This document shows, one piece after another, positions 16,149-23,834 of a DNA stretch of 23,834 nt. The stretch lies in assembly GCA_035263105.1 (NCBI GenBank), contig DATFRO010000114.1:1-23834 (forward strand), written 5' to 3'. This stretch comes from DATBVX01 sp035263105. Lineage in GTDB: Bacteria > Pseudomonadota > Gammaproteobacteria > Steroidobacterales > Steroidobacteraceae. The position numbers were made by a program, and so were the translations under genes. The notes below the pieces were generated by a model, which saw only the letters and a list, made by a program, of their open reading frames with translations, was not told where the DNA came from and made no database searches. Numbering within the stretch: the first letter of the stretch is position 1; every line of letters begins with the position of its first letter.

Positions 16149-19100
16149 CTAGGAAGGGTTGTCGGCGCTGGCCCGCGCGTCGACGGCGGCGCGGGTCTTG
16201 AGAACCTTGTCGCGCACTTCATCGACCCGCGCGCTGTCGAGCCGCGCATCGGAGCGCGTGCTCGCGAGTTGCTTGCCGAGAGCCTCCAGGGCGCCGCTGA
16301 GTCTCGCCAGGTCCGCGCCGCTGAAGGCGCCGAGGCCATGGCTGACGGCTTCCGCATAACCATTGATCGACTCGAGCATGATGTCCGGGCGATCGATCGC
16401 GATGCCGGCGCGGGCACGCAGGTTGAGGAGCGTCATGGTCGGCTGGGTGAGCACCAGCTCCTCGATCAGGAGCAGCGCATCGCGCGCGAAACGCGCGCGC
16501 GCTTCTCTGGTCGTGACGTGCATGCGCCAGTCGATGCGCATCAGCACGCAATCCTGGTACCAGGAGTCCGTCCAGCGCGCCTGCGCCAGCACCGGATCGA
16601 GCGCGACAACCTGCTGCCATTCGTCGCGCGCGGCATGACGGGCCGCTGCGACCAGCGCCGCGGGAACCGGCGCGAGCTGCTGGGCATCGGCCGCGACTTC
16701 AGCGGGGGCGCTGTCGCGCGCAAGGCGCGGGAGCGCGCCACGCAACAGGTCGAAACGGGTGTCCTGGTTGTCCGGATCGATCCCGAGGGATTCGCGCAAG
16801 AGCCGTGTCGCGCCTGGAGCATCGCCGCGGCTTCCTTCCGCCACGGCGCGCACATAGGCAGCCACGGACGCATCGGGTATCAGCTGCGACATGCGCTGGA
16901 TCCGGTTCGCGTTGGCCGGGTCCGTCACGATGAACTGGCCGAGCCTACGCGCGATGTAACTGAACGAGAGCTGTGCGCGCGAGGACGAGTAGAGGCGAAA
17001 GCCCGGGCGCTGCAACGGGTCATAGGCGGTCAGGATGGCGCTCAGTTGTCGCGGCACGAACCCGAGTCCGCGGTCGTAGACCGTGTCCGTCGCGAGCCGG
17101 TTGCGGTCGTCCGTGATCAGGTCCGAGCCGCGTGCCAGCGCTTCAGCGCCCTGCTGATCGACCACCAGTGCGGCGACCACGTCCTCCGGCACCTCGATGC
17201 CGAAACGCGCGTAGTGCGCCGGAGCGGCTGCCAGCGTGGCGCGCGTAGCGGAGAGAGTGTCGATTGGATCGAGCGGGCCGTCCGAGGCCACGAACACCAG
17301 CGTATTCGGGTCCGGGCGATAGATGTGCAGTTCCCGGTACACGTCGAGGAGTGTCGCGGTGAGCGAGCGCAGCAGCGTCTCGTCCAGGAAGCTGATGTTC
17401 ATCCATTGCACGAACACGCCGTCCGCATTGAGGTGAGCCTTCACCTGCTGCATGAATTCGCGCGTGTAGAGGTGCGAAGAGCCGGCGGTCCACGGGTGCG
17501 AGGGCTGCGAGACCACCGCGTCGTAGCGCTTCGTGGTCAGGGCCAGCGCGCCACGGGCATCGTTGAGCACGATATGCACGCGCGGATCGGAGAGAGGATC
17601 GCGCTTGCGCGCGCTGCGCAGAGCCCGGTTGGCGTCGATCACGCGCGGCTCGAGCTCGATGACGTCGACGGAGCTCACCGAGGGCGGCACGCCGTCGATG
17701 ACGATGCCGCCACCGAAGCCCACGACCAGCATCGAGCGGGCGGCGGGTCGTGCGAGCACTGCGAGCGGTGACAGCCAGTATTCCCCGCTGAACTTGGGCA
17801 CCGTGCCCGTCATCTCAATGAGTGCTTCCGGCAGGCCGTTGGTGCGTAACGCCAGCAGCCCGTTCTGCTCCAGCGCGACCACGCTCGCCGAGCGGCCGAC
17901 CGCGTAATAGCGCAACGTGCCGCTCGCGGCGATGTTGAGCGGCGAGCTGTGCAGGAGCCGGTCCGGAGGCTGCGGACGGAAGAGCGCCGCGGCCGCGATG
18001 ACCACGACGAGTGCGGCTAAGGAATACTTGAGCGGTGCCTTGGCGACCGCGAGACACGTGAGGAGTGCGAGACCGAGGTTCACCAGGACGGCGACCTGGA
18101 TCGCGCCCTCGAAGCGCAGCGCCGGAAGCAACACGAACCCCGCGAGCAGGGCCCCGAGGATGGCGCCGACGGTGTTCCATGCGTATACGCGTGCACTCGC
18201 CACGGCGGCCCGTTCCGGTTCATGGACCAGGATGCGCACCGCGAGCGGATAGGTTGCGCCGATGAACAGCGTCGCCGGCAGCAGCACGATGATCGCGATG
18301 CCCACGTTGCCCGCGAGGCCGGCACGCTCGGGGGTCAACCCATCGAGTCCCAGGTAGATGCCGGCCGAGACCAGCGCCGTCGCCACCTGGCAAATGATGA
18401 AAGCGACGAGGGCGATTCCCTGGGATCGTGCAAGACGTGAGGCGATCGCGCTTCCGGCAGCAATACCCAGCAGGAAACTTGCAACCATAGTCGCGAAGGC
18501 GAAGATGCTGCTGCCGAGGATGTAGCCGAGCATCCGGGTCCAGAGCACTTCGTAGGTGAAGGACGCGGCGCCCGACAACAGCATCACGGGCAGGATCCAC
18601 GTTCGTCCCGGTGCGAGGCGCGCTGAGAGCGGAGACCGAACCGGGGTGGCACGCGCTGCTGGTGCGCCGACATGCGGGGCGTCTTCCCAGGACGGCGGCG
18701 GGCGCCGGGGCGAAGTCGCGCGTGAAATCGCAAACGCCAGGAAGAACACAGTGAGGTTGACGACGGCGCCGGCGAGCACCGTTCCGCTCAGGCCAAGCAT
18801 CGGCAGCAGCACGAAACCAGCGCCCAGTGCGCCCACGCACGCACCGAGCGTGTTGATGGCGTACAACATGCCGATGCGCGCGCCGATCTGCGCGCCCGTC
18901 GTCACTACCTGCCGCGCGAGCAGCGGCAGCGTGGCTCCCATGCAGGCCGTGGGCACTGCGAGCACGACGCAAGCGGTGACCAGGTAGTACGCACTCTGTG
19001 CTCCGCCGGCGCTCGAGGGAGGTTCAGGGTGGCCGCCGATCAGCAGCACCATCAGCTTCTCGGCGGCGAGCAGCAGGAAGGGCACGGCGAGCGCCGCCGC

Positions 19101-19409
19101 CGCAATGCCAAGTTCCAGCCAGGCGTACGCGAGGAGCGGGCGCGTGATGCGCGGCAGGAAGCGCTCGATCAGCCAGGCGCCGAATGCGAGCCCGGCCATG
19201 TAGGCTGCCAGCACTGTCGCAACCGCGAGCTCCGAGGTGCCGTAGACCAGCGAGAACTGCCGTGTCCACGCAGTCTGGTAGAGCAGCGCGGCAAAGCCGG
19301 AGAGCGCGAAACAGAGCGTGATCCCGAGGAGGGACCACAATCCGGGTTGAGTCGCAGCTTTCGGGCCCGTTGTTGTGCCGATGATGTCGGGCCGGCTCGC
19401 TTCAGGCAT
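16149..19409 (-). CDS. Membrane-fused spermidine-synthase-like protein, probably not an aminopropyltransferase
   Basis: The 1086-residue product has three parts. Residues ~25-500 hold about 14 hydrophobic helices in two similar halves (SGFAALLYQTAWTRQF near 37 and SGAASFTYEVLWTRML near 280), the membrane unit often fused to SpeE-like domains. Residues ~510-760 form a Rossmann methyltransferase-like fold with the nucleotide loop FGGG (565-568) and VDVIELEP. The C-terminal ~300 residues are helical and repeat-like (RLLRESLGIDPDNQDTRFDLL). In true spermidine synthases the active-site strand carries two Asp (DSSDP-type); here it reads SQPSHPW (634-640), so both acids are gone. Aminopropyl transfer is therefore unlikely and the substrate is unknown. 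It converges on the FAD oxidase and diverges from the DUF62 gene. No clear ribosome site precedes the ATG at 19409. Confidence 0.82.
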   Translation of the reverse strand: MPEASRPDIIGTTTGPKAATQPGLWSLLGITLCFALSGFAALLYQTAWTRQFSLVYGTSELAVATVLAAYMAGLAFGAWLIERFLPRITRPLLAYAWLELGIAAAALAVPFLLLAAEKLMVLLIGGHPEPPSSAGGAQSAYYLVTACVVLAVPTACMGATLPLLARQVVTTGAQIGARIGMLYAINTLGACVGALGAGFVLLPMLGLSGTVLAGAVVNLTVFFLAFAISRATSPRRPPPSWEDAPHVGAPAARATPVRSPLSARLAPGRTWILPVMLLSGAASFTYEVLWTRMLGYILGSSIFAFATMVASFLLGIAAGSAIASRLARSQGIALVAFIICQVATALVSAGIYLGLDGLTPERAGLAGNVGIAIIVLLPATLFIGATYPLAVRILVHEPERAAVASARVYAWNTVGAILGALLAGFVLLPALRFEGAIQVAVLVNLGLALLTCLAVAKAPLKYSLAALVVVIAAAALFRPQPPDRLLHSSPLNIAASGTLRYYAVGRSASVVALEQNGLLALRTNGLPEALIEMTGTVPKFSGEYWLSPLAVLARPAARSMLVVGFGGGIVIDGVPPSVSSVDVIELEPRVIDANRALRSARKRDPLSDPRVHIVLNDARGALALTTKRYDAVVSQPSHPWTAGSSHLYTREFMQQVKAHLNADGVFVQWMNISFLDETLLRSLTATLLDVYRELHIYRPDPNTLVFVASDGPLDPIDTLSATRATLAAAPAHYARFGIEVPEDVVAALVVDQQGAEALARGSDLITDDRNRLATDTVYDRGLGFVPRQLSAILTAYDPLQRPGFRLYSSSRAQLSFSYIARRLGQFIVTDPANANRIQRMSQLIPDASVAAYVRAVAEGSRGDAPGATRLLRESLGIDPDNQDTRFDLLRGALPRLARDSAPAEVAADAQQLAPVPAALVAAARHAARDEWQQVVALDPVLAQARWTDSWYQDCVLMRIDWRMHVTTREARARFARDALLLIEELVLTQPTMTLLNLRARAGIAIDRPDIMLESINGYAEAVSHGLGAFSGADLARLSGALEALGKQLASTRSDARLDSARVDEVRDKVLKTRAAVDARASADNPS

Positions 19410-19491
19410 GGGCGCGCAGGATAACAGGAGTGACGCGCGCCAATCGCATCGGATAACTTAGTCATCGCTCCGCCAGCGCGAGGTCAACAAC

Positions 19492-20289
19492 TTGTTCACG
19501 CCAAGTGGCGTCATCACGCTCACCACCGACTTCGGTGCCGAGGGACCGTTCGTGGCAACCATGAAGGGTCGCATCCTCACGCGTTTCCCCGCAGCGCGGA
19601 TCATCGATGTGACGCACGACATCCTCGTGCACTGGCCCGCGGAAGCGGGCTTCTGGCTGTCGAGATCCTGGCAGTACTTCCCGTCGGGAAGCGTGCACGT
19701 TGCAGTCGTGGACCCGGGAGTAGGCACAAGGCGCGACATCATTGTGGTGAGCGCACCGGAGCACGTCTTCGTTGCGCCGGACAATGGACTCCTCGCGCCT
19801 ATCATCGGGCGCGTGCCCGGCGTGACGATTCATCGGCTGGCGCCCGCCGGGCTCGAGAGACTCGCAGTGGGTCGACCGAGCGCGACCTTTCACGGGCGCG
19901 ACATCTTTGCACCCATCGCTGCGGAGCTGGCCGCGGGCCGTTGTCAGCCGGCGGACCTGGGTAGTCAGACGCGGGAGTTCGTTCCGGCATGGGTGGACGA
20001 ACCGGAACTGATCGGGCAAGCGATCCGGGGCGCCGTGATGACGCTGGACCACTTCGGAAACCTGGTGACGAATATCGACCAGGAGCTGCTGCGCCGCTTC
20101 ACGCGTCCCGTGGTGCACGCCGCCAACCAGCGCTTCCCGCTGCGACACACGTACGGCGATGTGCGTCCGGGCGAGTACCTGGCGCTCATCAATTCTTTCG
20201 GTGTGGTCGAGATCGCGCGGGCCGAGCAGAGCGCCGCGGAAGGCCTCGGGCTGGGTCGCGGCGCGCCGGTCAGCGTGACTGAGGGATAG
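19492..20289 (+). CDS. SAM hydroxide adenosyltransferase (SAM hydrolase, DUF62/COG1912 family)
   Basis: The product is 265 residues, a normal length. The family motifs are in order: TLTTDFG near residue 10, IIDVTHDI near 37, VVDPGVGT near 73, APDNGLL near 94 and FHGRDIFAP near 133. The C-terminal domain (LDHFGNLVTNI, INSFGVVEIA) follows. The Asp-Arg-His triad described for hydroxide adenosyltransferases is visible as Asp74, Arg81 and His134, which supports SAM hydrolysis to adenosine and methionine over halogenation. The start is TTG, with AGG about 8 nt upstream (GCGAGGTC); no ATG fits. It is divergent from the membrane spermidine-synthase-like gene (82-nt gap), and both act on or resemble SAM-related enzymes, though a shared role is only a guess. 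Confidence 0.9.
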   Translation: MFTPSGVITLTTDFGAEGPFVATMKGRILTRFPAARIIDVTHDILVHWPAEAGFWLSRSWQYFPSGSVHVAVVDPGVGTRRDIIVVSAPEHVFVAPDNGLLAPIIGRVPGVTIHRLAPAGLERLAVGRPSATFHGRDIFAPIAAELAAGRCQPADLGSQTREFVPAWVDEPELIGQAIRGAVMTLDHFGNLVTNIDQELLRRFTRPVVHAANQRFPLRHTYGDVRPGEYLALINSFGVVEIARAEQSAAEGLGLGRGAPVSVTEG

Positions 20290-20488
20290 CGCTTAACTCA
20301 TTGAATAATAAAAGATAACTGCACACGCTCGAGAGCGGACAGCAGGCCCTGTGCCAACGGCCGGGGCATCATTCGGCAGCGCAAAAAGGGAGTTGAACGG
20401 CCACGTAGATCGTATATATTTCGCAACCTCTTCGTCGCGCCAAATAGCTGGATGCCACTGATCCAGCGGGACTTTTCTGAAGGCCACC
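20290..20488. other. AT-rich intergenic region (199 nt)
   Basis: This gap is clearly richer in A/T than its surroundings, especially 20291-20320 and 20411-20425. It carries the promoter candidate at 20393-20420 and a short inverted repeat, CGCTC-GA-GAGCG (20326-20337). I see no reading frame or convincing terminator in it. Confidence 0.6.
20393..20420 (+). promoter_or_regulatory. Sigma70-type promoter candidate for the PA3496-like gene
   Basis: TTGAAC (20393-20398) and TATATT (20415-20420) are separated by 16 nt, each close to consensus and conspicuous in GC-rich DNA. The predicted start of transcription is about 60 nt before the ATG at 20489. Confidence 0.6.
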
Positions 20489-20710
20489 ATGTCCGAACGA
20501 GACGACGACCACTTCGAGCTGGATGACGAATTCCTCAACGAGCAGGAAGAGTCATCCGATTTTGACCGACTGCTCATCGATCGAGTCGACCGCCGCGCCA
20601 AGCCCGCCAGCGTGAAGCGGGGCAAGGCCGCGTGGAGCCGGCTCGAGGACGTGTTGGCTGAGCGCAGACTCGAAAAAGAACTGCGCGACATCTTCGAAGA
20701 CGACAAGTGA
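20489..20710 (+). CDS. Small acidic PA3496-like protein (putative envelope integrity)
   Basis: A 73-residue, highly charged protein with no signal peptide or TM. The first half is acidic (DDDHFELDDEFLNEQEE), the middle is basic (KPASVKRGKAAW), and the C-terminal helix WSRLEDVLAERRLEKELRDIFED carries the (R/L)xxLExxxExRRLxxxLxD pattern I associate with the PA3496 family of small gammaproteobacterial proteins. Molecular function is unknown to me. AAGG at 20480-20483 lies 5 nt before the ATG. A promoter candidate precedes it and a short hairpin follows its stop. Confidence 0.7.
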   Translation: MSERDDDHFELDDEFLNEQEESSDFDRLLIDRVDRRAKPASVKRGKAAWSRLEDVLAERRLEKELRDIFEDDK

Positions 20711-20727
20711 TCCCGCCGCAAGCGGGA
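20711..20727 (+). other. Short hairpin after the PA3496-like stop codon
   Basis: TCCCGC-CGCAA-GCGGGA forms a 6-bp stem with a 5-nt loop starting directly after the TGA. No T-run follows, so it is at best an mRNA 3' stabiliser or a partial terminator before lysAC. Confidence 0.4.
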
Positions 20728-20836
20728 ACACGGTCGAGTCACCACCTGATCCGTCGGTAGACTGGCGCCAGCGCGTCAGCAGGGCGCTGCGGCGCACTGT
20801 CGAGTGGCTCGCACCGAGGCGCAGAGGTCCTCAACC

Positions 20837-23419
20837 GTGGGCAATGACTCACCCTGGGTGGTGCTGAAGTTCGGCGGCACGAGCGTGTCCTCGGTCGCGA
20901 ACTGGCAGAACATCGCGCGCGTCCTGCGTGCACGGCTCGACGCCGGCCTGCGGCCGGTGGTGGTTCATTCCGCCTTGTCGGGCATCACCGATCAGCTCGA
21001 AGCCCTTCCAGCAGCCGCGATGAACGGCGGACAGAGCGCACTGCTCGCGCAGATCGAGAACCGGCACCGCGAGCTGGCAGCCCAGCTCGGCGTTGCACCG
21101 GGTAGTGACTTCGACCGTCACGTCGCGGAGCTCAGGCAAATCGCTTCCGGGATCGCGCTCGTCGGCGAGGTCAGCGATCGCGTGCGCGCGCGCCTGCTCG
21201 CGATGGGCGAGTTGCTGGCGACGCTTCTCGGCGCCGAGTACCTGCGCTCCCAAGCCATGGAAGTCACCTGGGTCGATGCGCGTACCGTGCTCAAGAGCGA
21301 TCACCGGCGCGGCGCCAACGCGCGCTCCGGCATCCTGTCGGCGACCTGTGTCTTCGAGCCCGATCCCGAGCTGCAACAGCGCTGTTCCGCGCCAGGACAC
21401 GTCTTCATCACCCAGGGGTTCATCGCGGGCGACGCGGAGGGCAACACGGTCCTGCTGGGCCGCGGCGGGTCGGACACGTCCGGAGCGTATTTCGCGGCCA
21501 AGCTCCAGGCCTGCCGACTCGAGATCTGGACCGATGTGCCGGGCATGTTCTCGGCCAACCCGCGCACGATTCCGAGCGCGCGCCTGCTCAAGGCGCTGCA
21601 CTACGACGAGGCCCAGGAGATCGCGAGCAACGGCGCCAAGGTGCTGCATCCACGCTGCATCCTGCCGGTGCGCCAATACGCGATCCCGCTGCATGTCTAC
21701 GCGACGCAGACGCCGGAGCTGGAGGGCACGATCATCAGCGCTGCGCCGGGCGAAGGGGCCGCGCAGGTGAAGGCCATCGCGATGAAGAAGGGCATCACGC
21801 TCATCTCGATGGAAAGTCCCGGCATGTGGCACGAGGTCGGCTTCCTGGCCGACGCCTTCCGCGTGTTCAAGGATCACGGCATGTCGGTCGACCTGGTCTC
21901 GACCTCCGAAACCAACGTCACCGTGTCGCTCGACCCCGGCGCCAACACGCTGGACCCGCACAACGTGCAGCGCCTGTTGTCGGACCTCGGGCGCCTGTGT
22001 CGCGCGCGGCTCATCGGTCCCTGCGCGTGTCTCAGCCTCCTGGGCCGCAACATCCGCGCGATCCTGCACCGGCTCGGCGATGCGCTCGAGCTGTTCGAAG
22101 AGCAGAAGATCTACCTCGTCAGCCAGGCCGCCAACGACCTGAACTTCACCTTCGTGATCGACGAAGGGCAGGGCGAGCGCCTGGTGCAGCAGCTGCACGA
22201 TCTGCTGATTCGCGCCGCTGCCAACGACCCGGTCATGGGGCCGACCTGGGAACAGATCTATTCGCCGGCGAAACCGCGCAGCGACACGGCCGAGCGCTGG
22301 TGGCGCAACAAGCGCGCGCTGCTGCTGCGCATCGGCGCGGAACATGAAGCCGCCTACGTGTACGACGCAGAGACGATCGACCGGCGTGTCGCGGACCTGC
22401 GCGGCATGAAGTCCGTCGACCGTGTGCTGTACTCGGTCAAAGCCAACCCGCACGCGGGCGTCCTGCAGCGCGTGGTGGCGGGCGGCGCCGGCCTCGAATG
22501 CGTCTCGCAGGGCGAGCTCGAGCACGTCTTCGCGAACCTGCCCAGCCTCGGACGCGAACAGGTACTGTTCACACCGAACTTCGCGCCGCGCCATGAATAC
22601 GAGTTCGCCTTCCAGCAGGGCGTCTGGGTGACGCTCGACAACATTCATCCGCTGCGCGAGTGGCCGGAGCTGTTCAGGCGCCGCGACGTGTTCGTGCGTA
22701 TCGACACCGGGCATGGACGCGGCCACCACGATCACGTCCGCACCGCGGGCGCACGCACCAAGTTCGGAGTGCCGCTGTTCGAGCTCGAGGAGCTGGCGCG
22801 GCTGGCGGAGGCTGCCGAGGCCCGCGTAATCGGGCTGCACGCGCACACCGGCAGCGGCATCTTCAACGCTCGCAACTGGATCGAGACGGCAGAGCTCCTC
22901 ACCGGGCTCCGGCAACGCTTTCGCGAGGTGCGTGTCGTCGACGCCGGCGGCGGCCTGGGGATCCCGGAGCGACCCGGCCAGCTGGCGCTCGACCTGCAGG
23001 CGCTGGATGCCGCGCTCGCGCACGTGCGCCAGCAGCACCCGAGCATCGAGATCTGGCTCGAGCCGGGTCGGTTCGTCGTCGCCGAAGCGGGCGTCCTGCT
23101 CGCGCAGGTCACACAGCTCAAGGGCAAGGGCGAGGTGCGTTACGTGGGTGTCGCCACCGGCATGAATTCGCTCATTCGCCCGGCGCTCTACGGATCACAC
23201 CACGAGATCGTGAACCTGACGCGGCTCGATGAGCCCGCGACCGAGATGGTGGACGTCGTCGGGCCGATCTGCGAAAGCGCGGACCAGCTCGGGAACGATC
23301 GGCTCCTGCCGCCGACGCGCGAGGGCGATGTGCTCCTGATCGCGAACACCGGCGCGTATGGGCACGCCATGAGCTCCAGCTACAACCTGCGTGCGCCCGC
23401 CCCGGAGTTCCTGATCTGA
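20837..23419 (+). CDS. Bifunctional aspartate kinase / diaminopimelate decarboxylase (LysC-LysA fusion)
   Basis: One frame joins the first and last enzymes of the diaminopimelate/lysine route. The N-terminal half is aspartokinase: VVLKFGGTSVS, HSALSGITDQLEAL, GRGGSDTSGAYFA, DVPGMFSANPR and KVLHPRC, then ACT regulatory domains (ITLISMESPGMWHEVGFLAD, VSTSETNVTVSLD) that in this family sense end product. From about base 22290 a PLP alanine-racemase-fold decarboxylase follows: the PLP lysine in YSVKANPH (codon 22439-22441), HAHTGSGIFN, DAGGGLGIPE, EPGRFVVAE, GPICESAD and NTGAYGHAMSSSYN. The fused order and size (~860-871 residues) match the enzyme of Xanthomonas and relatives. I chose GTG 20837 because GAGG lies 9 nt upstream; GTG 20804, in frame, would add 11 residues but has no ribosome site. 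The DUF4442 gene overlaps its stop. Confidence 0.95.
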   Translation: MGNDSPWVVLKFGGTSVSSVANWQNIARVLRARLDAGLRPVVVHSALSGITDQLEALPAAAMNGGQSALLAQIENRHRELAAQLGVAPGSDFDRHVAELRQIASGIALVGEVSDRVRARLLAMGELLATLLGAEYLRSQAMEVTWVDARTVLKSDHRRGANARSGILSATCVFEPDPELQQRCSAPGHVFITQGFIAGDAEGNTVLLGRGGSDTSGAYFAAKLQACRLEIWTDVPGMFSANPRTIPSARLLKALHYDEAQEIASNGAKVLHPRCILPVRQYAIPLHVYATQTPELEGTIISAAPGEGAAQVKAIAMKKGITLISMESPGMWHEVGFLADAFRVFKDHGMSVDLVSTSETNVTVSLDPGANTLDPHNVQRLLSDLGRLCRARLIGPCACLSLLGRNIRAILHRLGDALELFEEQKIYLVSQAANDLNFTFVIDEGQGERLVQQLHDLLIRAAANDPVMGPTWEQIYSPAKPRSDTAERWWRNKRALLLRIGAEHEAAYVYDAETIDRRVADLRGMKSVDRVLYSVKANPHAGVLQRVVAGGAGLECVSQGELEHVFANLPSLGREQVLFTPNFAPRHEYEFAFQQGVWVTLDNIHPLREWPELFRRRDVFVRIDTGHGRGHHDHVRTAGARTKFGVPLFELEELARLAEAAEARVIGLHAHTGSGIFNARNWIETAELLTGLRQRFREVRVVDAGGGLGIPERPGQLALDLQALDAALAHVRQQHPSIEIWLEPGRFVVAEAGVLLAQVTQLKGKGEVRYVGVATGMNSLIRPALYGSHHEIVNLTRLDEPATEMVDVVGPICESADQLGNDRLLPPTREGDVLLIANTGAYGHAMSSSYNLRAPAPEFLI

Positions 23420-23834
23420 TGCAGCTCAAGCAGCGTTCGCTGAAGTGGCTGCTCAGGTTCTATCCGCCGTTTCGTGGCGCCGGCATCCGTGTCACGCGCA
23501 TGAGCGCGGACCTGCGCGAGATCGACGTCGAGATGAAACAGCACTGGTGGAACGCGAATGCCGTGGGCACGCACTATGGCGGGTCGCTGTATTCGATGGC
23601 CGACCCGTTCTACATGCTGATGCTGCTCGCCAATCTCGGCTCAGCCTACATCGTGTGGGACAAGCTCGCGTCGATCCGCTTCCGCAAGCCCGGCAAAGGC
23701 ACGGTGCGCGCCGAGTTCCGCGTCACGCAGGAGCAGCTCGACGCGTTACGAGCGCAGCTCGAAGCTCACGAAAAGATCGAGCCCACCTTCACCGTGCAGA
23801 TCCGCGACGAGACCGGCGAGATCGTCGCCGAAGT
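23419..23834 (+). CDS. DUF4442-like (hotdog thioesterase-type) protein, 3' end outside window
   Basis: The ATG overlaps the lysAC stop by one base (TGATG), and the frame stays open to the window edge, giving 138 complete codons. The visible part has a basic N-terminus (KQRSLKWLLRFYPPFRGAG), a strand pair (IRVTRMSADLREIDVEMK) and NAVGTHYGGSLYSMADPFYMLMLL, which resembles the central-helix motif of DUF4442/YiiD-C hotdog proteins. SIRFRKPGKGTVRAEFRV follows and, near the edge, VQIRDETGEIVAE, a typical hotdog strand. Such proteins are thought to be acyl-CoA thioesterase-like; the substrate is not known. The coupling to lysAC suggests cotranscription without implying a shared pathway. Confidence 0.75.
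   Translation, partial: MQLKQRSLKWLLRFYPPFRGAGIRVTRMSADLREIDVEMKQHWWNANAVGTHYGGSLYSMADPFYMLMLLANLGSAYIVWDKLASIRFRKPGKGTVRAEFRVTQEQLDALRAQLEAHEKIEPTFTVQIRDETGEIVAE

Noticed and set aside
15969..17771. 600-codon open frame on the + strand across the spermidine-synthase-like gene
   Set aside because: It starts inside the FAD oxidase and runs opposite a recognisable domain; no motif or ribosome site.
16149..19409. Polyamine-pathway link between the spermidine-synthase-like gene and the decarboxylase locus
   Set aside because: The aminopropyltransferase acids are missing, the gene is on the other strand and about 6 kb or more away, and a terminator lies between.
20734..20763. Promoter candidate for lysAC (TCGAGT, 18 nt, TAGACT)
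   Set aside because: The -35 half matches only three consensus bases, too weak to claim.
20849..23038. 729-codon open frame on the - strand opposite lysAC
   Set aside because: Low-complexity, Arg/Ala/Gln-rich translation with no domain. It mirrors the codon structure of lysAC.
1..23834. CRISPR array, tRNA/rRNA genes, insertion sequences or phage genes
   Set aside because: I saw no regularly spaced repeats, tRNA-like cloverleaf, transposase or integrase motifs in the window.

Overview
This is a GC-rich, gene-dense, protein-coding stretch of a bacterial chromosome. A fused aspartokinase/diaminopimelate decarboxylase (LysAC type), a PA3496-like small protein, a NodT-type outer-membrane lipoprotein and an E. 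coli-like YiaW/YiaV pair all point to a gammaproteobacterium of the Xanthomonadales/Nevskiales/Steroidobacter type. That placement is inferred from gene content only. I saw no rRNA, tRNA, CRISPR array or insertion sequence.

Region A (1-10195, + strand) looks like an amino-acid decarboxylation and export locus. It starts with a PotE-like ornithine/putrescine antiporter, cut by the window edge, that continues into a periplasmic amino-acid-binding domain. A PLP-dependent Orn/Lys/Arg decarboxylase follows, and its stop overlaps the start of an AdiC-like arginine/agmatine antiporter. Next come an outer-membrane beta-barrel, a DUF3302 (YiaW-like) membrane protein, a YiaV-like HlyD adaptor and a NodT-type outer-membrane channel. 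Spacing is tight, with three contacts of 4 nt overlap or closer. The simplest reading is acid resistance or polyamine exchange linked to a trans-envelope exit route. The decarboxylase/antiporter link is standard biology. The link to the outer-membrane and tripartite-like genes is inference from synteny.

Region B (10208-14671, + strand) holds membrane and envelope genes: a ChaA/CAX-type cation/proton antiporter whose second signature repeat has lost its acidic residue, a VIT/CCC1-like protein, an AI-2E (YdiK/PerM) family protein, a class D-like sortase, and a small secreted protein ending in an LPKTA-TM-RRRR sorting signal. A strong intrinsic terminator at 14635-14671 closes this run. It is the first convincing terminator I found on the + strand in the window.

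Region C (14704-23834) is mixed housekeeping: a GlcD/Dld-type FAD oxidase; on the - strand, a 1086-residue membrane-fused spermidine-synthase-like protein lacking the aminopropyltransferase acids; a SAM hydroxide adenosyltransferase (DUF62); a PA3496-like small acidic protein with its own promoter candidate; the LysA/LysC fusion of the diaminopimelate/lysine pathway; and a 3'-truncated DUF4442 thioesterase-like gene whose start overlaps the lysAC stop.

The most unusual items are the PotE-binding-protein fusion, the sortase/substrate pair in an apparently Gram-negative genome, the altered CAX repeat, and the envelope-spanning decarboxylase locus as a whole.
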